Below, piece by piece: positions 7,086 through 14,842 of a stretch of 40,717 nucleotides of DNA. The notes under the pieces are model-generated. The model was not told the origin of the DNA. It made no database searches and saw nothing but the letters and a program-made list of their open reading frames with translations. The DNA comes from Pseudoalteromonas sp. A601 (GTDB lineage Bacteria > Pseudomonadota > Gammaproteobacteria > Enterobacterales > Alteromonadaceae). The translations under genes were made by a program, and so were the position numbers. The number at the start of each line of letters is the position of its first letter. Position 1 is the first letter of the stretch. The stretch spans positions 1-40,717 of the forward strand of contig NZ_MXQF01000027.1 in the NCBI RefSeq assembly GCF_002165575.1, read 5' to 3'.

Positions 7086-8654
7086 CTAAAGTTTTTGTAA
7101 ACCATACTGCTTGATTTGTTTTAATAATGTACGGTTATCTGGTAATTTACTCACTAACTCTGCCGTGTCTTTGGTATTTTTAGTTGCTAGATTTTGCGCT
7201 TTTTTAATCGTGCTAGAATGATTACCATAATGGGTCGTCGCTGTTTTAAACCCCATGCCATACAGCACGTATTGGTAGCTTGCTGCCGGAAATACCTCAA
7301 CAGAATAATCAAAGTGGTTGTCATTTGGGATATGTGTTCGCCATAATGCTAGGTTATCTTGTAAGCTTTGCGTGATACTTTTCTCAGCACAATGTTGCTG
7401 CCAAAAAAGGCTATCGGTTCGCTCACTTAACATGTAGTGCAGCTTTAAAAAGTCGATAATACGCTGCCAACGGTAGCTAAAAGTACGATTAAATCGCGCG
7501 GCGGTTATATCCATGACTTGGCGATTAGCCGGTAATTGCTCAGCTATAAAGTTGGCGGATATTTCCACCAGCAATAAGGCAGATGCCTCTAATGGCTCTA
7601 AAAAACCAGCCGACAAACCAATTGCTACACAGTTTTTGTGCCAAAACTTTTCTCTGTGCCCTGGTTCAAAACTAATCTTTTTAACATTGAAGTCAGCGCG
7701 CTTAGCAGGCAAGATGTTTAAGTAATTAAAAAGTTGCTCTTTGGCCTCTTGCTCACTGATATGGCGGCTTGAGTAAACGTGCCCTACTCCACGTCGTGTT
7801 TGCAGGCCAATATCCCATATCCAACCTGCTGTTTGCGCTGTAGAGATGGTGTGTGAACTAATCGCCTGAGCTTCATCTTCATACGGCATGTGTACTGCTA
7901 ATGCGCTATCAGCAAACAAAATGTCTTTGCATGATTTAAAGCCAACGTTCAAATTTTCACCTAACAATAAAGATTTAAACCCTGAGCAATCTATAAATAA
8001 ATCGCCGCAAAGCGTCGTGTTATTATCCAAACTTAAGGAGTGTATATCGCCATTGGTGTTATTATTTACCGATAAAACACTGGCCACTACATGTGTTACG
8101 TTTAAGTGGTTGATGCAATGGTTTTTTAAAAATCTGGCAAATAGGCCAGCATCTAAATGATATGCGTAATTTGCCACGCCACTGTATTGTGGTGTTGTTA
8201 GAGCTTTAGGTGCTAGGTTGTATTCACACAATGCGTGTTGTGAGCAAACAAAATTTGCAAAATGATTGTTCGGTATTGCTGAGTCAGTATCTTGGTTTAG
8301 CCAAGCTGCAGTTAAATCATTATCTGCAAATCCTTGTGGCATCATTAAGGGGTGATAATAAAAGTCGTTTTCTTTTGTGCTATGCCAGTTGGCAAATTTG
8401 GCACCTTGTTTAAACGATACATTACATTGATTAATAAACTGTGCTTCATCAACACCCATATTTTGTAAGGTCCTGCGCATGGTAGGCCATGTACCCTCAC
8501 CGACACCAACCGTTGCTATATCAGATGATTCAACTAATGTAATGTGGTAATTAAGACTGTGATGATTTTTTAAATAGGCTGCAATAATCCCTGCACTTAA
8601 CCAACCAGCGGTTCCACCACCGACTATTACAATTGATTTTAATATGTCATTCAT
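7086..8654 (-). CDS. Tryptophan-halogenase-like flavoprotein
   Basis: 522 residues of the flavin-dependent halogenase family. FAD motif SIVIVGGGTAGWLSAG is at the N-terminus, and VGVGEGTWPTMRRTL with FKQGAKF follows; the latter holds the Lys equivalent to the catalytic one of PrnA-type enzymes. The normally conserved WxWxIP reads GWIWDIGL, so the terminal Pro is replaced. Such proteins beside TonB receptors are usually annotated as tryptophan halogenases, but halogenation has not been shown for most, and the changed motif makes another flavin chemistry possible. GAGG precedes the ATG. Downstream of the TonB receptor and upstream of SapC, it probably depends on read-through of the terminator at 8685-8720. 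Confidence 0.88.
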   Translation of the reverse strand: MNDILKSIVIVGGGTAGWLSAGIIAAYLKNHHSLNYHITLVESSDIATVGVGEGTWPTMRRTLQNMGVDEAQFINQCNVSFKQGAKFANWHSTKENDFYYHPLMMPQGFADNDLTAAWLNQDTDSAIPNNHFANFVCSQHALCEYNLAPKALTTPQYSGVANYAYHLDAGLFARFLKNHCINHLNVTHVVASVLSVNNNTNGDIHSLSLDNNTTLCGDLFIDCSGFKSLLLGENLNVGFKSCKDILFADSALAVHMPYEDEAQAISSHTISTAQTAGWIWDIGLQTRRGVGHVYSSRHISEQEAKEQLFNYLNILPAKRADFNVKKISFEPGHREKFWHKNCVAIGLSAGFLEPLEASALLLVEISANFIAEQLPANRQVMDITAARFNRTFSYRWQRIIDFLKLHYMLSERTDSLFWQQHCAEKSITQSLQDNLALWRTHIPNDNHFDYSVEVFPAASYQYVLYGMGFKTATTHYGNHSSTIKKAQNLATKNTKDTAELVSKLPDNRTLLKQIKQYGLQKL

Positions 8655-8684
8655 AGCAACCTCTATTATTGCTATATAACCAGT

Positions 8685-8720
8685 AAAAAGAGCAAGGCTA
8701 GAAGTGCCTTGCTCTTTAAA
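8685..8720 (-). terminator. Terminator between the TonB receptor and the halogenase-like gene
   Basis: AAAGAGCAAGGC (8687-8698) pairs perfectly with GCCTTGCTCTTT (8706-8717), a 12-bp stem with a 7-base loop, followed in the minus sense by Ts. It lies just after the receptor stop and inside the 75-base gap to the next gene, so it probably sets a high receptor to low downstream ratio. Confidence 0.8.
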
Positions 8721-8729
8721 TTTAGCTTA

Positions 8730-11498
8730 TTACCACTTGGCAGTGAAACCTATGCTGTAACGTGGACCATATTGCTCAGCAGAGATCAGCTGTTCGCTAA
8801 AGCGGCCATGACGACGAACTGTTTCGTCAGTCAAGTTCAGCGCATCAAAGTTAACTGAGTACGATTCATTAATCGTGTAATTAAAGTTAAAGTCGAGCTG
8901 ACCATAGGCTTCAGTAAACGTAGGCTCTGTCCCTAGCGAAAGTAAGAATTCATCGCGCCAGTTATAAGCAAGACGAACTTCAAAGTCGTCATTCTCGTAA
9001 AAACCAACAAGGTTACCAGAGTCACTTAAGCCTGCTAATGCAATAGTTTGATCAAAGTTATACGGTTCAAACTCTTCATCACTGTTAACTAAGGTATAGT
9101 TAGCAACAACACCAAAGCCAGTATCTTCAATCATGTACTGACCATTTAATTCCCAGCCATCTACTTCACGATTTTGTAAGTTATCAGGTGTTGAGATATC
9201 AAAGGTAACAACCGGATCAGAGGGTTGGCTCAAACATGCAGGATTAGGTGTGTCGGAGCCATCTGGACAGCCAGAGCGCGGGTTTACACTTGGATCGCGC
9301 AGCGGCTCACCATTAATGTCATCAAGTGTGCCTTGTACAACCCCTGCACCAATAAAGTTTTCAACAAACTTTTTAAAGTAACCTACTGATGCATAGCTGC
9401 CATCATCACCGTACCACTCAAATGAAAAGTCAAAGTTATCTGAGGTAATTGGTAATAGATTTGGATTACCCTGTGAGGCATCAAATGGGCCTTCAGGACG
9501 TGCATTGATTGTGGTAGACGGGAACATAGCATCAATACCTGCACGAGCTAGTGTTCTACTGTAAGAAAAGCGCGCTTTATAGCCGTTATCTAGATCTGCA
9601 CTTAAATCAAGATTTGGCAAAATACGTGTGTATTCACCTTCCAGCTCTTGTGGTGTGGCTTCATCAGCATACACAGGACGTAGCTCTTCAGCATGGCGAT
9701 AGTTAAGCGCGATGATAGCTGGTTTCACAGAATAACCGGTTACATCTGTGCTTTCATAACGGACACCAACGTTCATATCAATTGGAATATTATTAAACTC
9801 AGTACTGACATCTAATGATACATAAAACGCCAAGGTTTGTTCTTGAACACCATTGGTTGAAACATCTGGCTCTCTAAATAGCCCTTCGCCTTTAACAATA
9901 TCCACAAAGTCATGGGCATTGTATCTTGGCATATAAGGGAATAACTGATCTGAGCCTGTAAAACCATCGGCAAAACCTGCTGCGTCATCAAACGTCAACC
10001 CTAAGTTATCTAAAGGAATATCTACAAATGAAAATTGCTCAGATAAATAGGTATCAATTTGATAATCAGTGTACATAGCACCAAAATGAACTGCTGAAAT
10101 TGCACCGCTGTTTAAGTTTTCCCACATACCACTGGCGTGATATTGCTTGATATTGTTTTCCATTTCATAACCACGGCGCTGGTATAAATCAGATACAATG
10201 TTTTCTTGTGCGTATGCACCACCGGGTAAAGTCGAATCATCTATAGTGATACTGGGTACTTCAGTAGAGAAGTTAGCGCCAATCAAAGCGACAGAACCTG
10301 GAATATTTTTCAAATTAGCGATGGTTTCTGCCGTATTACCATCAGGGTTTGAATGAGAGGTAGAGTCATGAGCATCAAAGCTTAGTTTCAGAGAGTCAGT
10401 TGCCTGCCACGCTAAATTCAGGCCTAAAGAATCATTTTCTTTTTTCTCGTAAAGCTCCCATGCCCAAAAATTAAGTTCATCATTAGGATTGGTGATGTCC
10501 AATAAAGTGCCATTTTGATCTGCTGTACCACCTGGGTTATCGAACCAAAACGACATTTTGTTGGTTTCACTAACTTCTTCAAAACGCGATAAAGTGTAGT
10601 CAAAAGTTGCGGTTATATTATCTGTAGGTGCAAATTGTAATACTAATTGGGCGTTATCACGGGTACGTTCTGTTTCAAAACGCTCCATTTCTGGTGTCCA
10701 CGGCACCCAGTAAGTACCCGTAGGGTTTACTGAAGTATCAATCGCACTGCTATCAACGCCATCAGGGTTAGCACGATTTTTCACCCACCCCTGCGACGTA
10801 CCTACACGTTCACGACCACTTTCACGCTCTGAGTGAGAAACTGACAACAATACCCCAAACATATCATCAGCAAATGTTTGGCTGATCATGCCGGATATTT
10901 CAGGTGTAACATTAGATTTTTCTGAGCTGGTGTCTTTTATCGCTTTAACATTCGCGAACGCTTTAAAGCCATCGTAATCAAATGGTTTAGCAGTATTAAT
11001 ATCAATGGTTGCACCAATACCACCTGATGCGACATTCGCTTTACCTGTTTTATACACTGATACGCCTGAGACACTTTCAGCTGCAATTTCTCTAAAATTA
11101 AAACTACGTGACACGCCTGCTTCTTGTATGACTGATGAATTTGGCATCTGACGGCCATTTAACGTCACTAAGTTAAAGCTCGGGCCAAAGCCACGCACAG
11201 TTACTTGGTTACCTTCGTTATTGGCTCTATCAATTGACACACCACTAATACGTTGTAATGACTCGGCTAAATTTGTATCTGGTAATTTACCTATATCTTC
11301 AGCCGAAATAGCATCCACCACACCCGATGAGGTTTGTTTGATTGATGCAGATTTACTTAACGCACTACGAATACCTGTAACTTGTATAACCTCTAGATTA
11401 TCAGCTTCAGTTGTGTCTTGTATTTGCGCATTAGCCAATGGTGTTGCGACTAACATGGCCATGCAAATTGCATTGAGTTTAAATTGTGTACTTATCAT
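8730..11498 (-). CDS. TonB-dependent outer-membrane receptor (Xanthomonas/Caulobacter-type), probable agar-oligosaccharide importer
   Basis: 922 residues with a signal peptide ending near ANA at residue 24. A TonB-box-like LEVIQVTG region follows, then the plug (VVDAISAEDIGKLPDTNLAESLQRISGVSIDR; VRGFGPSFNLVTLNGRQMP) and a 22-strand-type barrel ending in an aromatic strand (YSIGFTAKW). It belongs to the receptor group associated with plant and algal polysaccharides. Energy comes from TonB-ExbBD, which is not in this window. Its promoter region carries one of the ATTGTTAACAAT palindromes 77 bases before the ATG. It lies beside agarases and the halogenase-like/SapC pair, so neoagaro-oligosaccharides are the inferred cargo. 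Confidence 0.93.
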   Translation of the reverse strand: MISTQFKLNAICMAMLVATPLANAQIQDTTEADNLEVIQVTGIRSALSKSASIKQTSSGVVDAISAEDIGKLPDTNLAESLQRISGVSIDRANNEGNQVTVRGFGPSFNLVTLNGRQMPNSSVIQEAGVSRSFNFREIAAESVSGVSVYKTGKANVASGGIGATIDINTAKPFDYDGFKAFANVKAIKDTSSEKSNVTPEISGMISQTFADDMFGVLLSVSHSERESGRERVGTSQGWVKNRANPDGVDSSAIDTSVNPTGTYWVPWTPEMERFETERTRDNAQLVLQFAPTDNITATFDYTLSRFEEVSETNKMSFWFDNPGGTADQNGTLLDITNPNDELNFWAWELYEKKENDSLGLNLAWQATDSLKLSFDAHDSTSHSNPDGNTAETIANLKNIPGSVALIGANFSTEVPSITIDDSTLPGGAYAQENIVSDLYQRRGYEMENNIKQYHASGMWENLNSGAISAVHFGAMYTDYQIDTYLSEQFSFVDIPLDNLGLTFDDAAGFADGFTGSDQLFPYMPRYNAHDFVDIVKGEGLFREPDVSTNGVQEQTLAFYVSLDVSTEFNNIPIDMNVGVRYESTDVTGYSVKPAIIALNYRHAEELRPVYADEATPQELEGEYTRILPNLDLSADLDNGYKARFSYSRTLARAGIDAMFPSTTINARPEGPFDASQGNPNLLPITSDNFDFSFEWYGDDGSYASVGYFKKFVENFIGAGVVQGTLDDINGEPLRDPSVNPRSGCPDGSDTPNPACLSQPSDPVVTFDISTPDNLQNREVDGWELNGQYMIEDTGFGVVANYTLVNSDEEFEPYNFDQTIALAGLSDSGNLVGFYENDDFEVRLAYNWRDEFLLSLGTEPTFTEAYGQLDFNFNYTINESYSVNFDALNLTDETVRRHGRFSEQLISAEQYGPRYSIGFTAKW

Positions 11499-11574
11499 TT
11501 TTACACCTAAATGTTGTGTTTAGACGAAGTTGCCATAGATGATTTTTTAGTTTCCCCTAAATTGTTACCAAAAC

Positions 11575-11586
11575 ATTGTTAACAAT
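11575..11586. promoter_or_regulatory. Agar-locus palindrome copy 1 (ATTGTTAACAAT)
   Basis: A perfect 12-bp palindrome upstream of the TonB receptor. The surrounding 297-base gap has no gene. Candidate operator shared with six other sites in the locus. Confidence 0.7.
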
Positions 11587-11755
11587 TAACTTTACAGTAA
11601 TGGAATAGCACTCAATAAGTCAATCGAAATTAAACAAAAATTTTACAAATACGCTGATATTAAGAACGACCATCAACAACTGGGAGAGCTTTGTGCAAAG
11701 GGAGCTAGAAAGTAACTATCTAAATTTGAGGAAATTATAAACAGCTAGTAGTGAT

Positions 11756-11782
11756 AGAGCCTCACTTAAATAATGAGGCTAA
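11756..11782 (-). terminator. Weak hairpin after the IclR gene
   Basis: AGCCTCA (11758-11764) pairs with TGAGGCT (11774-11780) just past the IclR stop. No strong T-run follows, so termination is only possible. Confidence 0.4.
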
Positions 11783-11795
11783 CGCTGTGAACAAG

Positions 11796-12566
11796 CTAAG
11801 TGTTGAGTAAAGAGGTTATTTTAGTTGCCGTACTTTTAAGCTCTACAAGCATGGCGTGTTTATTTACCCTTGATGTTAATGCTGCATCAAAAGAGGAGAT
11901 GCTCAATGCCGCTATCAACTTTGCGTTGGGTTGACCTATTGGCACTGAAAAATCATCAACACCTGAGATCAATGGGTTACTTTGCACAAGCTGAGAGTCT
12001 GCAACAATATCATCAAGTTCTTGGCGTAACAGGTTTAGTCCTTTGGGCTTTAATTTACTATAACTTATATCGTGCTCAATCAACATGCTGCGTACGTCCT
12101 CGTTGCTATATGCTAATAGTAATTGTCCTGCGGTTGATTTACTTAAGGTAAATAATGATCCTTCAGCAATGCTCAAATGCATTGCACTGTGGCTGCGTGC
12201 TTGTACTACCGTCATAGCTTGACTTTGATACAGCATAGTTAAGTAGCACGACTGCCCTAAACTAACTGCTAGGTCTTCCATATATGGAATAGCGCATTGG
12301 CGTACTTGATCTATGGGTGAAATAGAACGGGATAAGTTATAAAGCTTTAAAGATAAGCTATAACGCCCAGAAAACTCATCCCGTATTAAATAGCCCCGAG
12401 AATCTAAGCCTACCAAAACCCGATAAATTTCATTTGCACTTCGATTAAGCCCAGCTGCTATTTCACTTTGTGAACATGCACTGCCCTTGTGCGCTAAATA
12501 CTCAAGAATATCGAGGCCTTTATCTAGCGCGGGTACTGCGTATTTATTTTTTACTTTTGTGTTCAT
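11796..12566 (-). CDS. IclR-family transcriptional regulator
   Basis: 256 residues. The N-terminal winged helix-turn-helix is visible (ALDKGLDILEYLAHKG, then CSQSEIAAGLNRSANEIYRVLVGLDSRGYLIRD). The C-terminal effector-binding domain follows, with LSIAEGSLFTLSKSTAGQLLLAYS in the usual place. Members sense small metabolites, often sugar acids or aromatics. It is divergent from the PhyH gene, with AT-rich palindromes in between, and lies at the centre of the agar locus. It is therefore a prime candidate for controlling the locus; the ligand could be a pathway acid such as anhydrogalactonate or KDG (inference). Confidence 0.92.
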   Translation of the reverse strand: MNTKVKNKYAVPALDKGLDILEYLAHKGSACSQSEIAAGLNRSANEIYRVLVGLDSRGYLIRDEFSGRYSLSLKLYNLSRSISPIDQVRQCAIPYMEDLAVSLGQSCYLTMLYQSQAMTVVQARSHSAMHLSIAEGSLFTLSKSTAGQLLLAYSNEDVRSMLIEHDISYSKLKPKGLNLLRQELDDIVADSQLVQSNPLISGVDDFSVPIGQPNAKLIAALSISSFDAALTSRVNKHAMLVELKSTATKITSLLNT

Positions 12567-12604
12567 AAACCACCATTAGCGCAATAACACATCAATTTGC
12601 CATC

Positions 12605-12616
12605 TTCATATATGAA
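12605..12616. promoter_or_regulatory. AT-rich palindrome TTCATATATGAA, candidate IclR operator
   Basis: A perfect 12-bp palindrome 39 bases upstream of the IclR ATG. A near copy, TTCATATATAAA, lies at 12690-12701 and a shorter one, TTCATATAAA, at 12711-12720, all in the IclR-PhyH gap. I saw none at the other promoters of the locus, which suggests local autoregulation. Confidence 0.45.
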
Positions 12617-12754
12617 TTAAAAAATAATTTTTCTACCGTATTTACAGTGAATTTATGAAGAAACAATTAGTTAATTTATTCCGATAGCATTCATATATAA
12701 ATATCATATTTTCATATAAATTACAGCTTGACCGCTCAAGTAAACCAAATCATC

Positions 12755-12766
12755 ATTGTCAACAAT
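12755..12766. promoter_or_regulatory. Agar-locus palindrome copy 2 (ATTGTCAACAAT)
   Basis: Lies 35 bases before the PhyH ATG. It differs by one base from the perfect palindrome. The sequence continues TTACAACAA, nearly as at copy 5 (CTACAACAA), so conservation there extends beyond 12 bp. Confidence 0.7.
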
Positions 12767-12801
12767 TTACAACAAAATGGTCACCAACAGGACACCCAGT
12801 T

Positions 12802-13566
12802 ATGAATAACAGACAACTTACACCACAACAAATTGCTGACTTTCATCGAGACGGCTACGTTATTGCAAAAGGCTATTACGACGAACAAGAAATTGCCCGC
12901 TTACAGCAAACCGCCTTTAACGATGATTCGCTATACGAGCGAGCATGGCATAAAAAAGATGCTGATGGTGCAGTAAGTAAAGTGTGTTTATGGCAAAAAA
13001 CGGGAGATGACTTTTACAGTATGTTTTCCCGTGGTCGTCGTTTAGTTGATGTCTGTGAAACCCTCATCGGTGAAGAGGTTTACCATACCAGCACCAAAAT
13101 TATGATGAAAGAACCATTTGTAGGCGGTGCTTGGGAGTGGCACCAAGACTTTGGTTACTGGCATCGTGATAACTATATGCTTTACCCTAAAGCAATCAGT
13201 TGTATGGTGGCGATTAATAAAGCAACGATTGAAAATGGCTGCTTACAAGTTTTAAAAGGCTCTCATCATTTAGGGCGTTTAGATCACAGCAAAACTGGCG
13301 ATCAAAAAGGCGCGTGCTTAGAGTTTGTCGAAGAGGCTATGAAATATCATGAGCTGGTTAACGTTGAACTTGAGCCTGGCGATGTGTTGTTTTTCCACTG
13401 TAATTTATTACATAAATCCAACCAAAACCGTGCTGCAGAGCCGCGTTGGTCAATGATCTGCGCATTTAACGCAGTTACTAATCAATCGTTTAAAGAAAAC
13501 GAAGCTGTGTATTATCCGTTAGACCCCGTTAACGACGATGCCATTTTGAACTGGAATCCCGCTTAA
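12802..13566 (+). CDS. Phytanoyl-CoA dioxygenase (PhyH)-family Fe(II)/2-oxoglutarate oxygenase
   Basis: 254 residues, cytosolic. The iron-binding facial triad is visible: His114 and Asp116 in WHQDFGYWH and His204 in HCNLLHKS, with an Arg in EPRWSM for 2-oxoglutarate. This family hydroxylates varied small molecules, and some members demethylate or epimerise through hydroxylation. The substrate is not known. Its operator-like palindrome, its place beside a GH50 agarase and its pairing with the beta-propeller gene argue for an agar-derived sugar. A strong terminator follows, so the next gene may be a lesser read-through product or have its own start. Confidence 0.88.
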   Translation: MNNRQLTPQQIADFHRDGYVIAKGYYDEQEIARLQQTAFNDDSLYERAWHKKDADGAVSKVCLWQKTGDDFYSMFSRGRRLVDVCETLIGEEVYHTSTKIMMKEPFVGGAWEWHQDFGYWHRDNYMLYPKAISCMVAINKATIENGCLQVLKGSHHLGRLDHSKTGDQKGACLEFVEEAMKYHELVNVELEPGDVLFFHCNLLHKSNQNRAAEPRWSMICAFNAVTNQSFKENEAVYYPLDPVNDDAILNWNPA

Positions 13567-13588
13567 CTGTTCATCCGTAATTCTAGCC

Positions 13589-13632
13589 AAACCAACTCAT
13601 AGATTGTTAGCCCTTTTCTGAGTTGGTTTTTT
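13589..13632 (+). terminator. Rho-independent terminator after the PhyH gene
   Basis: AAACCAACTCA (13589-13599) pairs with TGAGTTGGTTT (13619-13629), 11 bp, and runs into six Ts. It ends only 14 bases before the ATG of the next gene, so that gene's ribosome site lies directly after it. Confidence 0.85.
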
Positions 13633-13646
13633 AATTTGGAAAACCA

Positions 13647-14756
13647 ATGATTTGTAGCCTAACTGAAAAACAAAAACAACAACTTGCGCACCCATTCCCT
13701 AAAAACGGCCAAGATCCCCACGGTAAAATAATTGGTCATGGTAAATTCAAATATAAAGTAGATGCGCATTGGGGCAAACTCGATCCTAAACAATATCCAA
13801 TCGAAAATTGCCACGCCATGGTAATGGATTCACAGGGGCGTATTTTTATGATCACTGATAACACGCGCAATAACATTTTAGTTTACTCGCAACAAGGTGA
13901 GTTACTAGATGCATTTGGTACACTATTTCCAGGTGGCCATGCTATTAAAATTGTGCAAGAAGGCGAGCAAGAATTCTTATATGTTGTCGATAGCGGCTGG
14001 GTTGTCAACCGACATTGGGATGGTCACAGCAAAGAACAATGGGACAGCCCTACCAACAATGTAATACCACAAGCTGGTTTTATCGCCAAAATGACCCTTG
14101 ACGGCAAGCTTATTTACACGATTGGCCACCCTCAAACCTATGGCGCTTATTCACCAGAGCAACCTTTTCGTCCCACTGATATCGCCATAGCCCCAAATGG
14201 TGACTTATATGTTACTGATGGTTACGGCAGCGACTTTTTACTGCACTTTGATAAACACGGCCGCTATATCAAGCACTGGGGTGGGCATGATAACAACGAT
14301 GACAATTACAACTTACATAATACCCATGGCATCGAGGTGGACTTACGTGATGAAAATAACCCAACTTTGCTCGTAAGCTCTCGGTTTGAGCAATGTTTAA
14401 AAGTATTTTCTTTAGATGGCCAATACCTTAAAACAATCAGTGCTAATGGCGCCTATATTGGTGGCCCCGTATTCAAGGGATCAGTTTTTTATGCGCCGGT
14501 GTGTTGGTCACACGTTGATAATCGCAATGCCGATGATTCAGGTTTTATTAGTATTTTTGATGAAACAAATAAAATCGTGGCTAACGTAGGTGCGCCGCAA
14601 CCAGTTTATCTGGACGGCCAACTACAACCGATGCAAACTGATTGGCAAGTATTTAATCATGTGCACTGTATTTGTGTTGATCAAGATGACAATCTTTATG
14701 TTGGCCAATGGAACTCGTCAAATAGTTATCCTATGAAGTTAGTAAAACAGAATTAA
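13647..14756 (+). CDS. NHL-repeat beta-propeller protein (peptidyl-amidoglycolate-lyase-like fold)
   Basis: 369 residues with repeated NHL-type blades: HAMVMDSQGRIFMITD, HAIKIVQEGEQEFLYVVD, PTDIAIAPNGDLYVTDG, HGIEVDLRDENNPTLLVSS, and HCICVDQDDNLYVGQW. This indicates a six-bladed propeller like the lyase domain of peptidylglycine alpha-amidating enzymes. There is no signal peptide, so it is probably cytosolic. It follows the PhyH gene. In the amidating enzymes a hydroxylase makes a hemiaminal that the propeller lyase cleaves. By analogy this pair might hydroxylate and then cleave an ether or methyl group of a sugar; that is speculation. No five-bladed GH117 motif is present. Confidence 0.8.
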   Translation: MICSLTEKQKQQLAHPFPKNGQDPHGKIIGHGKFKYKVDAHWGKLDPKQYPIENCHAMVMDSQGRIFMITDNTRNNILVYSQQGELLDAFGTLFPGGHAIKIVQEGEQEFLYVVDSGWVVNRHWDGHSKEQWDSPTNNVIPQAGFIAKMTLDGKLIYTIGHPQTYGAYSPEQPFRPTDIAIAPNGDLYVTDGYGSDFLLHFDKHGRYIKHWGGHDNNDDNYNLHNTHGIEVDLRDENNPTLLVSSRFEQCLKVFSLDGQYLKTISANGAYIGGPVFKGSVFYAPVCWSHVDNRNADDSGFISIFDETNKIVANVGAPQPVYLDGQLQPMQTDWQVFNHVHCICVDQDDNLYVGQWNSSNSYPMKLVKQN

Positions 14757-14771
14757 TAATGATAAAAGTGA

Positions 14772-14806
14772 ATACGATCATTGTTTATTGTTAACAATGA
14801 TCGTAT
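14772..14806 (+). repeat. 12-bp perfect inverted repeat containing an operator-like palindrome
   Basis: ATACGATCATTG (14772-14783) pairs with CAATGATCGTAT (14795-14806). The loop side carries TTGTTAA, so the palindrome ATTGTTAACAAT at 14787-14798 is embedded in the right arm. No T-run follows. It may terminate or retard the upstream transcript while serving as an operator for the GH50 gene. Confidence 0.6.
14787..14798. promoter_or_regulatory. Agar-locus palindrome copy 3 (ATTGTTAACAAT)
   Basis: Perfect copy, 44 bases before the ATG of the first GH50 gene, and overlapping the inverted repeat at 14772-14806. Confidence 0.7.
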
Positions 14807-14842
14807 GTTATTCATTCTAGTTTACAACAGGAACAAACTATA

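Noticed and set aside
10937..11158. Minus-strand frame inside the TonB receptor gene
   Set aside because: The composition is that of an out-of-frame shadow, and the receptor frame is intact throughout.
12280..12291. CCATATATGG-type palindrome inside the IclR coding region
   Set aside because: It resembles the AT-rich intergenic motif but lies within codons and differs at key positions, so coincidence is likely.
13647..14756. Propeller gene as the missing GH117 anhydrogalactosidase
   Set aside because: Length fits GH117, but the repeats are NHL-type blades with DxxGxxYVTD patterns, and I see no GH117 signature.
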